DNA from: an uncultured Clostridia bacterium
GTDB lineage: Bacteria > Bacillota > Clostridia > TANB77 > CAG-508
Assembly: GCA_947627265.1 (NCBI GenBank)
Contig: CANQVM010000004.1
Span: forward strand, 1 to 56,972
DNA: 56,972 nt
Direction of reading: 5' to 3'
Shown: positions 27,345-37,300 of the stretch, in pieces
Position numbering within the stretch: position 1 is the stretch's first letter
How the letters are laid out: every line of letters starts with the position of its first letter
Notes under the pieces: model-generated
What the model saw: only the letters and a program-made list of their open reading frames with translations
What the model was told of the DNA's origin: nothing
Database searches by the model: none
Made by a program: the position numbers and the translations under genes

Positions 27345-29828
27345 TTAATAATTGTTTTTCATTTGATTTAATGTATTATTCATATTTGGAGTAAAAGCAC
27401 TTCTTCCATATCCACCATTTGCTGTTGGTGGTGTATAAGTATTTGTTAACGAATATACCATATTTGATAATTCTTTTAACGTTTGCATAAATGTTTTTGA
27501 ATATCCTTTTAATGAAATATTACATTCTATTATATTTTCTAAATATTTTGCATAAACTGTTTCTTCAAAAGGAATTGATACATATCTTATTGTATTTCTG
27601 TCAAATAATTCTGTCATAAATGACATAGCTGGATCATTATAATATGCCATACCTCCAATAATAGTTTTATCTGTTATTCCTTTAATTTTTACTGTTTTAT
27701 TTAAAATGATTTTTAATTTTTTATCATCTAAAACATTTTTTGCTTTTAATTCTCTTAAAAAAGCTGTTAAAGGTTGAATAGTTAAGACATCTAAAGTTTG
27801 TACTAAATATGTTTCTTGTGATTGTTCAAAATATCCAATTGGTGTTTCAAAATCAGTATCTATTAAAATTAATGAGTGTTTCTTTAGCAAACTTTCTAGA
27901 ACCCTATTTACATTTTTTATTCCTTTTCCTTCTTCTGGTAAAGAAGTATATACTGTTAAGTTTTTATTTACTTCAATTCCATTTGCTACACCTCTTGCTA
28001 ATCCATCAATGCTTCTGGTAGCAATTTGTCTTAATTCTTCTTCATTTTTTGTATAAATATAATATGCATTTCTATTTTTTGTGGTATCTAAAATTGCTGT
28101 ATTAACTCCTCCCATAGATAAAATCTCTGCTAGGTTATTTACAATAAATGAAGTTCCATTTTTGCTTGTTCCAACAAATGTAACAATCTTTCTATCTGGT
28201 GTTAATAATCCTGAAAGATCTACATATTCTTTTTCATCTGTTTCTACTTCTAAGTTGTTATTATATGTGTCATTTGTATTATATACGCTTTCTCCTTCCA
28301 TTTGATTTGTTTCAAAGTCAGAGTTATACCTTACACTTGCTTGATTAGTTATATTATTTTGCTGCTCATATCTGCTATTAAATATATCTTCATTATTTTC
28401 GTTATCACTTAATGTGTCAAATCCAGGTAATATTGTTTCTGTATCATTTTTACTATCATAATCTTCAAATCCGGGTAATGTTGTTTCTTCATCTTGTATA
28501 TTGTCATTATCAAATCCAGGTAAAATTGTATTTTCTCCTCTTATATATGTTGAAGAAGGTGATGAATCCATAGAATTTTCTTCAAATCCTTGTAGCATAG
28601 ATACATTATCATTTTCCTCTTCTAATGGCAAAATAGAAGAATTTGTGTCTTCTATGACAGGATTTTTGCGTGGTCTTCCTCTTCCTCTTTTTACTTTTGA
28701 AACTTGTTCTTCTGTGCTAGGAAGTGGATTTTTGCGTGGTCTTCCTCTTCCTTTTTTTACTGGTTCTGATTGTTGTTCTTGTGTTTCAAAAGAATTTAAT
28801 TCATTATATATTTCAGATGATTGATTTTGTATAGGCTCTTGTCTTTGTAATGATTGGATAGAATGTGTAGTAACTTCTTCATCTATATCAGGTATTTGCA
28901 TTTGCATAGGAGCTTGTCTTTGTGTTTGTTGTAAAGAAGATGAATTTACATCTTGGCTTTCTTTTTTTGGTTGCATTCTTGATAATTTTTTTGCATCTTT
29001 CATATTAACAGAAGATGGTATAACTACTGGTTTTGACATGATTCTATCTTTTGTTTTGGGGATTAATAACTTTTGGCTTGGGCCTTCTGGTTCTTCTTTT
29101 TTAGGTCTTCTTAATTTATCTGATACACTATTATTAAAAGACATTATTTGTTGATATTTTTGCGATTTTTCTTCTAATACAGCTCGTACATTTAATGGTA
29201 AAAATTTACTTATAATTCTTAATTGAGTATCATTATATTGTGCTGCTATATTATTAAAACTATCTATATATCTATCTTCATTTTTTCCAAGTCTTTTATA
29301 ATGAGCAAGAATATTTTGTATTTCCATTTCGCTAACATCATTTTCATTTTCACTTTGATAGTTTACATTTTCTACATCTATTTTATAGTAAGATTTTGCA
29401 TCTTTTTTAGAACGTGGCCTATATATAAGATTACATACTTCATCAACACTTCTATCCGAGCCAATAATAGCATTATATACTCCAATTCCAAAAAGTTTTA
29501 CAAGCATTTCTTCTGATTTTGTTCTACGGTCTGAACAAATTAAAATAATTGGAATGTCATTTCCTCTTGTATTTGATGCCTCATCACTTATATTATCTAA
29601 TTTATCAAAAATAAATTTATCAATTTGATCATATTGTGTATGTGTAAATGCTTCTAAATCTTCGCTTATTACAACTCTATCATATGTTTTATCTTTTTGT
29701 AATTCTTTTAATATTGCATTAAAGTAATAAACATTTTTGTATGAGATAATTTGTTTATATTCTTTTTGGTATTTTTTTACAATTGATTCTGATATCTCCT
29801 CATTACTTACAGCAAATAAAACTTTCAT
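27345..29828 (-). CDS. CpaE/MinD-like ATPase-domain protein with receiver-like N-terminus and two AT-hook motifs
   Basis: KIVTFVGTSKNGTSFIVNNLAEILSMGGVNTAILD deviant P-loop; two GRGRPRKNP motifs; receiver-like N-terminus. Confidence 0.6.
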   Translation of the reverse strand: MKVLFAVSNEEISESIVKKYQKEYKQIISYKNVYYFNAILKELQKDKTYDRVVISEDLEAFTHTQYDQIDKFIFDKLDNISDEASNTRGNDIPIILICSDRRTKSEEMLVKLFGIGVYNAIIGSDRSVDEVCNLIYRPRSKKDAKSYYKIDVENVNYQSENENDVSEMEIQNILAHYKRLGKNEDRYIDSFNNIAAQYNDTQLRIISKFLPLNVRAVLEEKSQKYQQIMSFNNSVSDKLRRPKKEEPEGPSQKLLIPKTKDRIMSKPVVIPSSVNMKDAKKLSRMQPKKESQDVNSSSLQQTQRQAPMQMQIPDIDEEVTTHSIQSLQRQEPIQNQSSEIYNELNSFETQEQQSEPVKKGRGRPRKNPLPSTEEQVSKVKRGRGRPRKNPVIEDTNSSILPLEEENDNVSMLQGFEENSMDSSPSSTYIRGENTILPGFDNDNIQDEETTLPGFEDYDSKNDTETILPGFDTLSDNENNEDIFNSRYEQQNNITNQASVRYNSDFETNQMEGESVYNTNDTYNNNLEVETDEKEYVDLSGLLTPDRKIVTFVGTSKNGTSFIVNNLAEILSMGGVNTAILDTTKNRNAYYIYTKNEEELRQIATRSIDGLARGVANGIEVNKNLTVYTSLPEEGKGIKNVNRVLESLLKKHSLILIDTDFETPIGYFEQSQETYLVQTLDVLTIQPLTAFLRELKAKNVLDDKKLKIILNKTVKIKGITDKTIIGGMAYYNDPAMSFMTELFDRNTIRYVSIPFEETVYAKYLENIIECNISLKGYSKTFMQTLKELSNMVYSLTNTYTPPTANGGYGRSAFTPNMNNTLNQMKNNY

Positions 29829-29831
29829 TTG

Positions 29832-30237
29832 TTACCCCCTTCCAAATTTTACAAACACTGCAAATGCTAGTGGTAAGATTTGGCATATAATTAATATTGT
29901 TACAAAACTAACAATTAAAGCCATACCCTTTTCTAGAGTATCTAACTTTCTAATACCAATTACATATTGATGTATAGCTCCAATTGCAATTCCTAAAAAA
30001 CATAGTGGAATACTATAAATTCTAACTAAATTTAATATATAAGCTACTACTCCATAAGTATCTGAATTATATTGTTGTTTATAATCTTCTAATGAGTTTG
30101 CAGCATTTTCTTTTATTTCGATTATTTTACTTTCTGTTGAATCATCAATTGCTTTATCTGCTGCATATGTTTTATTAATATATAAAAACATTCCCATTAT
30201 TAGCATTAATATTGTAAGAATTATTATTTTTTTTTTC
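29832..30237 (-). CDS. Small exported/membrane protein, possibly VirB2/TrbC-like topology
   Basis: MKKKIIILTILMLIMGMFLYINKTYA signal peptide plus two TM helices. Confidence 0.5.
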
Positions 30238-30334
30238 ATTTTTATGCCCCTTTCTATATTTTTTAGCAAAATATTCCTCATAAATATTATACTTTTATAT
30301 CATACAATAAATTATGAAAAATAGCAAGAATTTT

Positions 30335-31573
30335 TTATAATTTATTGTATAAATATTTCATATAACTATATACACTATTTGCCCAATTTTTATCCGATGC
30401 ATATCTTTTATTAACTCCTTCTAATGTTGCTCCATTATAATAAGTTCCTTCTGCTTTCTGATTTCCATAAATATTAGTTCCTTTTGGATTTATATAATAC
30501 TTAACAAAAACTCTAGCAATTAAATCTATGCACTCTGAGTAATTTGAAAAATTATAAGCACCTTGATAAGGATTTGAATCATATGCTCCATATCCAAATA
30601 AATTATTTTTATCTTTAGAAATTTTCGAAGTTCCCCAAGCACTCTCGTGAATTCCTACTGCAGCAACAAAAACTCCATTTATATTATATTGTTTTTCTAT
30701 ATAATAAAAATATTGTGCATTGTTTTTAAAAATATGATTTACATCTTTTGAATCAGTTAATATTTTCTGAAATTGTTCTAAACTAAGGCCACTTGGTTTA
30801 TTTAAACTTGTATTAAAATTCAAATTTGCTTTTTCATTTGAATTTGTAATATTCGAATTGCTTTCATTTGCTTTAGTATTTTTATTTAAATATGTAGTGT
30901 TTTCTGATTTGATATATCCTATTGTACCTTCACCAGATATTTCGTACCAATTATTTTGTATAGCTATTACCTCTAATTTAGTTCCTTGCATAAGTGTTGC
31001 AATTTTTTGTGAAGTTTCAGATGGCTCTACCATAATTCCAGCTCTATCGGAAGTTACGTATATAGTATCTCCTACTTTTACTTTATAGTTACTTGTATAA
31101 TTTCCTGAACCTATTTCTACAATTTGGCTTATTGCCGCTTTAGTAACTTTGCTATTAATTTGCTCCTCTGAAACAACTTCTCCATTTTCATATGTTATCT
31201 TTTTTGTTACTTCTTGTTTTCCTTCTCTTCCTTCTTGTATTACTTGAATAGTACCTTTAGGTAAAGTTGCATTGTCATTATATTTAGTAATATATTCCAA
31301 ATCAATTTCTTCTACTGTATACTCTTCTTTTTTGTTATTATTACTATTATCTTCAATAATTTTATCTATATCTATCTTATCTGCATTACTAATTTCTAAA
31401 TTTTCATCATTAGTAATTTGTGCATTTGTTTCTTTTGCATAAACTTCATTTTTTGCTATATAATTGGTATAAAATATGATACCATATAATAAAATAATAA
31501 TTATTATTGAAAATAAAATTAAATTTTTTAGTGTTAATTTTATATGTTTTTTTGCCTTATCTTTTGTTTTCAT
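30335..31573 (-). CDS. SH3b-domain glucosaminidase/cell-wall hydrolase
   Basis: SH3-like VGDTIYVTSDRAGIMVEPSETSQKIATL; GVFVAAVGIHESAWGTSKISKDKNNLFGYGAYDSNP. Confidence 0.8.
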   Translation of the reverse strand: MKTKDKAKKHIKLTLKNLILFSIIIIILLYGIIFYTNYIAKNEVYAKETNAQITNDENLEISNADKIDIDKIIEDNSNNNKKEEYTVEEIDLEYITKYNDNATLPKGTIQVIQEGREGKQEVTKKITYENGEVVSEEQINSKVTKAAISQIVEIGSGNYTSNYKVKVGDTIYVTSDRAGIMVEPSETSQKIATLMQGTKLEVIAIQNNWYEISGEGTIGYIKSENTTYLNKNTKANESNSNITNSNEKANLNFNTSLNKPSGLSLEQFQKILTDSKDVNHIFKNNAQYFYYIEKQYNINGVFVAAVGIHESAWGTSKISKDKNNLFGYGAYDSNPYQGAYNFSNYSECIDLIARVFVKYYINPKGTNIYGNQKAEGTYYNGATLEGVNKRYASDKNWANSVYSYMKYLYNKL

Positions 31574-31702
31574 ATTATCACCTAATATAATTCTACCTTT
31601 TTCAACGTTTTTTGTCAATTTAAATTTATGGAAAATTTTTAAATACTTGATTTTATTTTCAATTTATACTATTATGTATTTGTATTTTACTAAGGAGGAG
31701 TT

Positions 31703-32500
31703 ATGAACAAGAAAAAGCTGATATTAACAATAGTAACTGTATTCTTATTTTTGATATTAATTTTATTAACTTATTTACTTTTTCATAAGTTAGTTATGAA
31801 AAAAAGTTTTGAAGATGATGCTTTATCATTTTCAATAAAAAATGAAAATCCTATTTTTGCAATAGATAAAATCATACTTTTTAGTGGTTGTGATGCTAAA
31901 AACAAATCTTTATCTTATACAAATTTTACACTAGAAAATTTATATCAATACACAGATATGGCTTTTTTCATTAAAAGCCTTTCGGATGAAAAAAACTCAG
32001 AAAACACTCTAAAAAAATTAGTTTTAAGTAATATAAAATATAATTCATCTCCATCTTGTGGAGAAATACAATTATATTATAAAAATATAAATAACTTTTC
32101 TAAAAGTGATATATTAGAAGAAAATCTTATTAATAATAAGTTGAATTTTGAAATAACATCAGATGATGAAGCTAATTTGGACAAACCCATATTATATAAT
32201 AATTTAGCAAATCCTATTGTACTTAGCTATGTAAACAGTAATATAAAAACTGATTATACAATAACAGATACTTCTAGCCCTATTACATATGATGGATCTT
32301 TGTTAAAAAAATGTAATGTTTCTTTAGAGTCTCTGGCTTGTAATCTTTCTTTTGATATATATATAACAAATTATCTAGATCAGGAATTTAAATGTTCAAT
32401 ATCTGTTGATATTCCCTTAAATTTAGATGATAAATCCATTTATGATGGTAGTATTACTTTAAAAAAAGATACTAATTTAATTTTTTATAGATATAAATGA
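31703..32500 (+). CDS. Hypothetical membrane-anchored protein
   Basis: 265 aa, N-terminal TM, AAGGAGGAG RBS. Confidence 0.7.
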   Translation: MNKKKLILTIVTVFLFLILILLTYLLFHKLVMKKSFEDDALSFSIKNENPIFAIDKIILFSGCDAKNKSLSYTNFTLENLYQYTDMAFFIKSLSDEKNSENTLKKLVLSNIKYNSSPSCGEIQLYYKNINNFSKSDILEENLINNKLNFEITSDDEANLDKPILYNNLANPIVLSYVNSNIKTDYTITDTSSPITYDGSLLKKCNVSLESLACNLSFDIYITNYLDQEFKCSISVDIPLNLDDKSIYDGSITLKKDTNLIFYRYK

Positions 32501-32588
32501 TATTTTAAATGGCAATAGATGGTATAAATAATAATTAAATTATCAAAATAATACTTAAGTTTTATATTTTAGGAAGGAATGAAATAAA

Positions 32589-34307
32589 ATGAAAAATAAT
32601 CTTTCAATAGCCGAACAAATAAAAAGTAAATACCATAAAACAGAAGAAGTAACAAATTTTAAAGATATGTTGTATCGTTCTGCTAATATTTATCGTAGCA
32701 GAACTGCTTTTAAAATAAAAGATAAAGATGGCAATATAAAGTATATAACATATGAACAATTTAAAAATGATGTAGTTTATATTGGTACAAGCCTAATAAA
32801 AAAGGGTTTTTTAAACAAACGTATAGCTATTATTGGAAAAAATAGCTATAATTGGTGTGTTTCTTATATGGCAGCTTCTATTGTTGGGGTAGTTGTACCT
32901 ATTGATAAAGAATTACATACAGATGATGTTATAAATTTTATGAATGTATCTCAAACTGTGTGTATTTTAGGCGATGAAAAAAATTTAGAAGATATAATAA
33001 GTAATATAAATAAATTAAAATGTGTAGATACCACATTTATTAAATTTGATGAAAAATTTAATAATTTATTAGATTATGGTAAAAAAGAATATTTAAATGG
33101 TTATACAAATTTTGATAACATAAAAGTTGATCCAGATAAATTACACATATTACTTTTCACTTCAGGAACAACAGGTACCGCAAAAGGTGTTTGTTTATCA
33201 CAAAAAAATATATGCTCTAATATATTATCTATTTATGGTATAGTTAAAGTAAAAAGAAGCGATTTATTTTTCTCTGTATTGCCTCTACATCATACCTATG
33301 AATGCACAATTGGTTTTTTACTTCCAATTTATAGCGGTGCATCTATTTGTCATTGTGAAGGATTAAGATATATAGCAAAAAATATGCAAGAATTTCATCC
33401 TTCTGTTATACTATGTGTCCCATTATTACTAGAAAATTTATATAAAAATATTATAAAAAATATGAATAAATCACTCCCTAAAAAATATATAAAAGATAAC
33501 AACGAAAATCCTTACCCTTCTTTACCATTCTTTATGAAACAAATCGTAAGAAATAAAGTTAAAAATACCCTAGGCGGTAGACTCCGTGTTTTTATTGTAG
33601 GTGCTGCTAGTGTTAATCCTACTATTATATCAGCATTTAGAAATTTAAAATTAAACACATTACAAGGCTATGGATTAACTGAATGTTCTCCTCTCGTTGC
33701 AGGAAATACAGATTTTTTCCAAAAAGATGATTCAGTTGGACTTCCTATCCCTAATGTTGAATATAAAATTGATAATCCAAACTCAGAAGGGGTTGGAGAA
33801 ATTATAGTAAAAGGTCCAAATGTTATGCTTGGTTACTATGAAGATGAGCAAAAAACAAAACAAACAATTATTGATGGATGGTTTCACACAGGAGACTTAG
33901 GAAAAATTGATGAAAACGGATATCTATATGTTACTGGAAGGTGTAAAAGTGTAATAGTTACAAAAAACGGAAAAAATATTTATCCAGAAGAAGTAGAATA
34001 TTATTTAAATGATAGTCCTTTAATTTCAGAATCTCTTGTTTTAGGAATACAAAAAGAAAATGATGATGAAACTTATATTAATGCTCAAATTTATCCTAAT
34101 ATTGAAGCAATTACACAATATTTAAAAGGCTCTGTTCCTACAAAAGAAGAAATATGGAAAATTATTTCTGATGCAGTCTCAAGCGTTAATAAAAAATTGC
34201 CTAATTATAAACATATTAAAAGCTTTATTATTCGTGATAAAGAATTTGAAAAAACTACTACTAAAAAGATTAAGCGATATGGTGATAATTTAAATATAAA
34301 AAAATAA
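32589..34307 (+). CDS. AMP-binding long-chain acyl-CoA synthetase-like
   Basis: LLFTSGTTGTAKGVCLS, GYGLTECSP, GWFHTGDLGKIDENGYLYVTGR. Confidence 0.93.
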   Translation: MKNNLSIAEQIKSKYHKTEEVTNFKDMLYRSANIYRSRTAFKIKDKDGNIKYITYEQFKNDVVYIGTSLIKKGFLNKRIAIIGKNSYNWCVSYMAASIVGVVVPIDKELHTDDVINFMNVSQTVCILGDEKNLEDIISNINKLKCVDTTFIKFDEKFNNLLDYGKKEYLNGYTNFDNIKVDPDKLHILLFTSGTTGTAKGVCLSQKNICSNILSIYGIVKVKRSDLFFSVLPLHHTYECTIGFLLPIYSGASICHCEGLRYIAKNMQEFHPSVILCVPLLLENLYKNIIKNMNKSLPKKYIKDNNENPYPSLPFFMKQIVRNKVKNTLGGRLRVFIVGAASVNPTIISAFRNLKLNTLQGYGLTECSPLVAGNTDFFQKDDSVGLPIPNVEYKIDNPNSEGVGEIIVKGPNVMLGYYEDEQKTKQTIIDGWFHTGDLGKIDENGYLYVTGRCKSVIVTKNGKNIYPEEVEYYLNDSPLISESLVLGIQKENDDETYINAQIYPNIEAITQYLKGSVPTKEEIWKIISDAVSSVNKKLPNYKHIKSFIIRDKEFEKTTTKKIKRYGDNLNIKK

Positions 34308-34425
34308 AATGATTAATATAATACTTGTTTTATCTTCTCTCTAAGTATGTGTCAAGTAATGTAGGCGATTTTTTGTTGGTTTTTCCATAGATTTTAATGA
34401 TATTGAAGTCGTAATGCTTACATCC

Positions 34426-34480
34426 AATATATACAAGGCAGACTATCTTAACTGATATTCTGCCTTGTATATATTTTTTA
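34426..34480. terminator. Bidirectional terminator
   Basis: 17-bp arms AATATATACAAGGCAGA / TCTGCCTTGTATATATT followed by T run, between convergent genes. Confidence 0.85.
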
Positions 34481-34521
34481 CTAAATTTATGAGATAATTT
34501 AAACATCATTCCTATGTATGT

Positions 34522-35683
34522 CTAATTTAGTGCTTTATCCATAACCTTTGCTAAATATTTCATACTATTAAAGCATTGTTCTAAGGTGTTTCCAGTTGCT
34601 CCTACCTCTATAATACTTGCATATTTGCCTGTATGTTGATTATATCTAGATTGTGTTAGCATAATTGGCTTAAATAAGCCAGGATACATTTCTTCTGCTT
34701 TTTGTTGTATTTTTATAGCAAATTTTAAATTTTGATTCCAATTTGGATGCCATAATCCTCCATCATTGGTTCCGTATAACAAACATTATTTGAGCAGCTT
34801 CATCTACATCACCAATTTTTACGGTGGGTGCATAATCGCTTCTGCTTCCAATTGCATCTCTATGAACATCTATTATAATATCTGCTTGATTTGTTTGTAA
34901 AATATTTTCTACTGTTGCTAAAGATCTTGTATACGAGCCATTATATGCTGGATAATCATGATAATCTGTATTATGTATTACATTATATCCATATTGTTTT
35001 AGTTGATCTTCTAGTTGTGTTCCTACAGCTGTTACCGTGTAATTTAAATCTGTAGTTCTATATGTTCCTGTTGCTGTATATGGATATTTTTCACTTGAAG
35101 TATAACTTTCACAACTATGAGTATGAAATAATATTATGTTTTTGTTATCTACTATTATATCTGGTTTTAACATATCTTCTGTAAGAGTGTAACTAGTTTC
35201 ATTTTTTATTTTTACTTTTTCATATTGTGTATTATATGATTCACTAATTGGATTATTTGTAATTACTTGTGTAGGTAGGTTTTCTTGTGCTACCTCTATT
35301 TGATTTGTTTCTTCATTTTTTTTATCTTCTTCATTTGTATTTTTTTGCATCTGTTCTAATTGCTCTATTCCTTCAATTGAGCTAATTTCTTCTTTTAGTA
35401 TATCTTGTAAAATATTCTTTTTTTCTATTGTTGTATTTGCATATTCTATATTATCATTTTCTTTTTCTATGTTTTTCATACTAGGAATTACTTGTTTTAT
35501 ACAACTTAAGAATGAATTTTCTGATATGCTGGATATTCCATTTTTTACTCCTTCAACAATTTTATTTTCTTGCGTTTTTTGTTGTAGACTTTTACTTATT
35601 ATCATAATTATTGATACTGTTACTGCTATTCCTATTAAAACTCTTAAAATATCCTTCATTTTTAATATTGTAACATTAAACAT
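34522..35683 (-). CDS. spoIIP: Stage II sporulation protein P (one CGGA recoding site)
   Basis: ORF 34763..35683 (NIILFHTHSCESYT, IIIDVHRDAIG, AAQIMFVI) continues via CGGA into ORF 34522..34782 (GTNDGGLWHPNWNQNLKFA). 1162 nt = one +1 shift. Confidence 0.92.
34771..34774 (-). other. CGGA recoding site (Gly), spoIIP
   Basis: GTT ATA CGGA ACC AAT GAT; (35683-34774)/3=303; restores FVIGTNDGG. Confidence 0.9.
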
Positions 35684-35760
35684 ATTTTCTCCTTGCCCTT
35701 TTAAGTCTATTATACATATATATATTCTATAGTTTTAAAAATATGTCTAATTTTACAAAT

Positions 35761-37125
35761 TTATTTTAATTTTTCTTCAATTAAATCTGCTATTTCTTTA
35801 GCTTTTCTTGTAATGTATGCTTGGTCTTCTCCTTCTATCATTATCCTAACTAATGGTTCTGTTCCTGATGGTCTAATAAGTACTCTACCATTTCCTGCAA
35901 ATTCTTTTTCTAATATTTCTATTGCATTTTTAATATCTGTATTTTTATCATAATCATATTTTTTATTTGAATTTACTTTTGCATTTATTAAAATTTGTGG
36001 ATATAATTTTACCATTTCACCTAAATCAGATGCTTTTTTTCCTTCTTCTAATATAGATTTTATAAGCATTAGAGATGTTAATATTCCATCACCTGTTGGA
36101 TTATAATCTAGTAATATTACATGGCCTGATTGTTCTCCTCCTAAATTAAATCCCTCTTTTAACATTTGTTCTAATACGTATCTATCTCCTACCTTTGTTT
36201 GCAATAGTTGTAATCCATTATCTCTTGTGTATTTATTTAATCCTAAATTACTCATTACAGTTGCAACAATTGTATCTTTTTTTAGTTGCCCTTTTTTTCT
36301 TAGACTTTGTGATATTATAGCTAATATTTTATCTCCATCAATTTCATTTCCTTTTTCATCAATAGCTAAACATCTATCTCCATCTCCATCATATGCAACT
36401 CCTAAGCTTAGTTTATTTTCGACAACAAATTTTTTCAAACTTTCTAAATGAGTCGAACCACAATTATCATTAATGTTTACACCATTTGGAGAATTATTAA
36501 TAATTTTGTATTTTATTCCTAAAACTTTAAATACTTTTTCTGCAACACATGATGTGGCACCATTTGCTGTATCAATTCCTACTATAAAATCATCATTGTT
36601 ATATGTTTGTATTTCATCATCAAAGTGTTTTCTAAAAAAATATACATATTCATCAATTAAGTCTAAACAATATTCTGAAATTCCTATTTTATCATTTACA
36701 GCTGTTAATTCTTCTAATTTTCCAGATTCCATTACTTCTTCAATTTCTTCTTCTAAAGTATCTGGAATTTTCATTCCTTTATTACTAAAATATTTAATTC
36801 CATTAAATTCATATGTATTATGTGAAGCAGATATAACAACTCCTGCATCAGCGTTTAGTTTTCTAGTTAAGTACGCAACTGCAGGTGTAGGTATAACTCC
36901 TAATAATTTAACATTTGCTCCATAGCTTAAAAAACCTGCTACCATAGCACTTTCAATTAATGTGCCTGAAATACGTGTGTCTCTACCAATTAAAATAGTA
37001 GGTGTATGGTCAGTATGTTTTGATAATACATATGCCCCTGCTTTTGCAACACTATATACTAATTCTGGTGTTAATTCCGTATTAGCTATTCTTCTAATTC
37101 CATCTGTTCCAAAATATTTTCTCAT
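35761..37125 (-). CDS. glmM: Phosphoglucosamine mutase
   Basis: MRKYFGTDGIRRIANTELTPEL, VISASHNTYEFNGIKYF, RPSGTEPLVRIMIEG. Confidence 0.95.
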   Translation of the reverse strand: MRKYFGTDGIRRIANTELTPELVYSVAKAGAYVLSKHTDHTPTILIGRDTRISGTLIESAMVAGFLSYGANVKLLGVIPTPAVAYLTRKLNADAGVVISASHNTYEFNGIKYFSNKGMKIPDTLEEEIEEVMESGKLEELTAVNDKIGISEYCLDLIDEYVYFFRKHFDDEIQTYNNDDFIVGIDTANGATSCVAEKVFKVLGIKYKIINNSPNGVNINDNCGSTHLESLKKFVVENKLSLGVAYDGDGDRCLAIDEKGNEIDGDKILAIISQSLRKKGQLKKDTIVATVMSNLGLNKYTRDNGLQLLQTKVGDRYVLEQMLKEGFNLGGEQSGHVILLDYNPTGDGILTSLMLIKSILEEGKKASDLGEMVKLYPQILINAKVNSNKKYDYDKNTDIKNAIEILEKEFAGNGRVLIRPSGTEPLVRIMIEGEDQAYITRKAKEIADLIEEKLK

Positions 37126-37300
37126 TTTATTTTGTTCCTTTCTTAGTAATTAATTTTAATTTAATCTGAATTTTTTTAATGTTAATTCTATTTTATGTGC
37201 CTCCTCAATATGTATGAATATCTTTTTATGTTTATTTTTATAATGCACCTTTTTACTCTTTTATAATTGTTTAATTTATGTATGTTTTTCAAACAATTTT

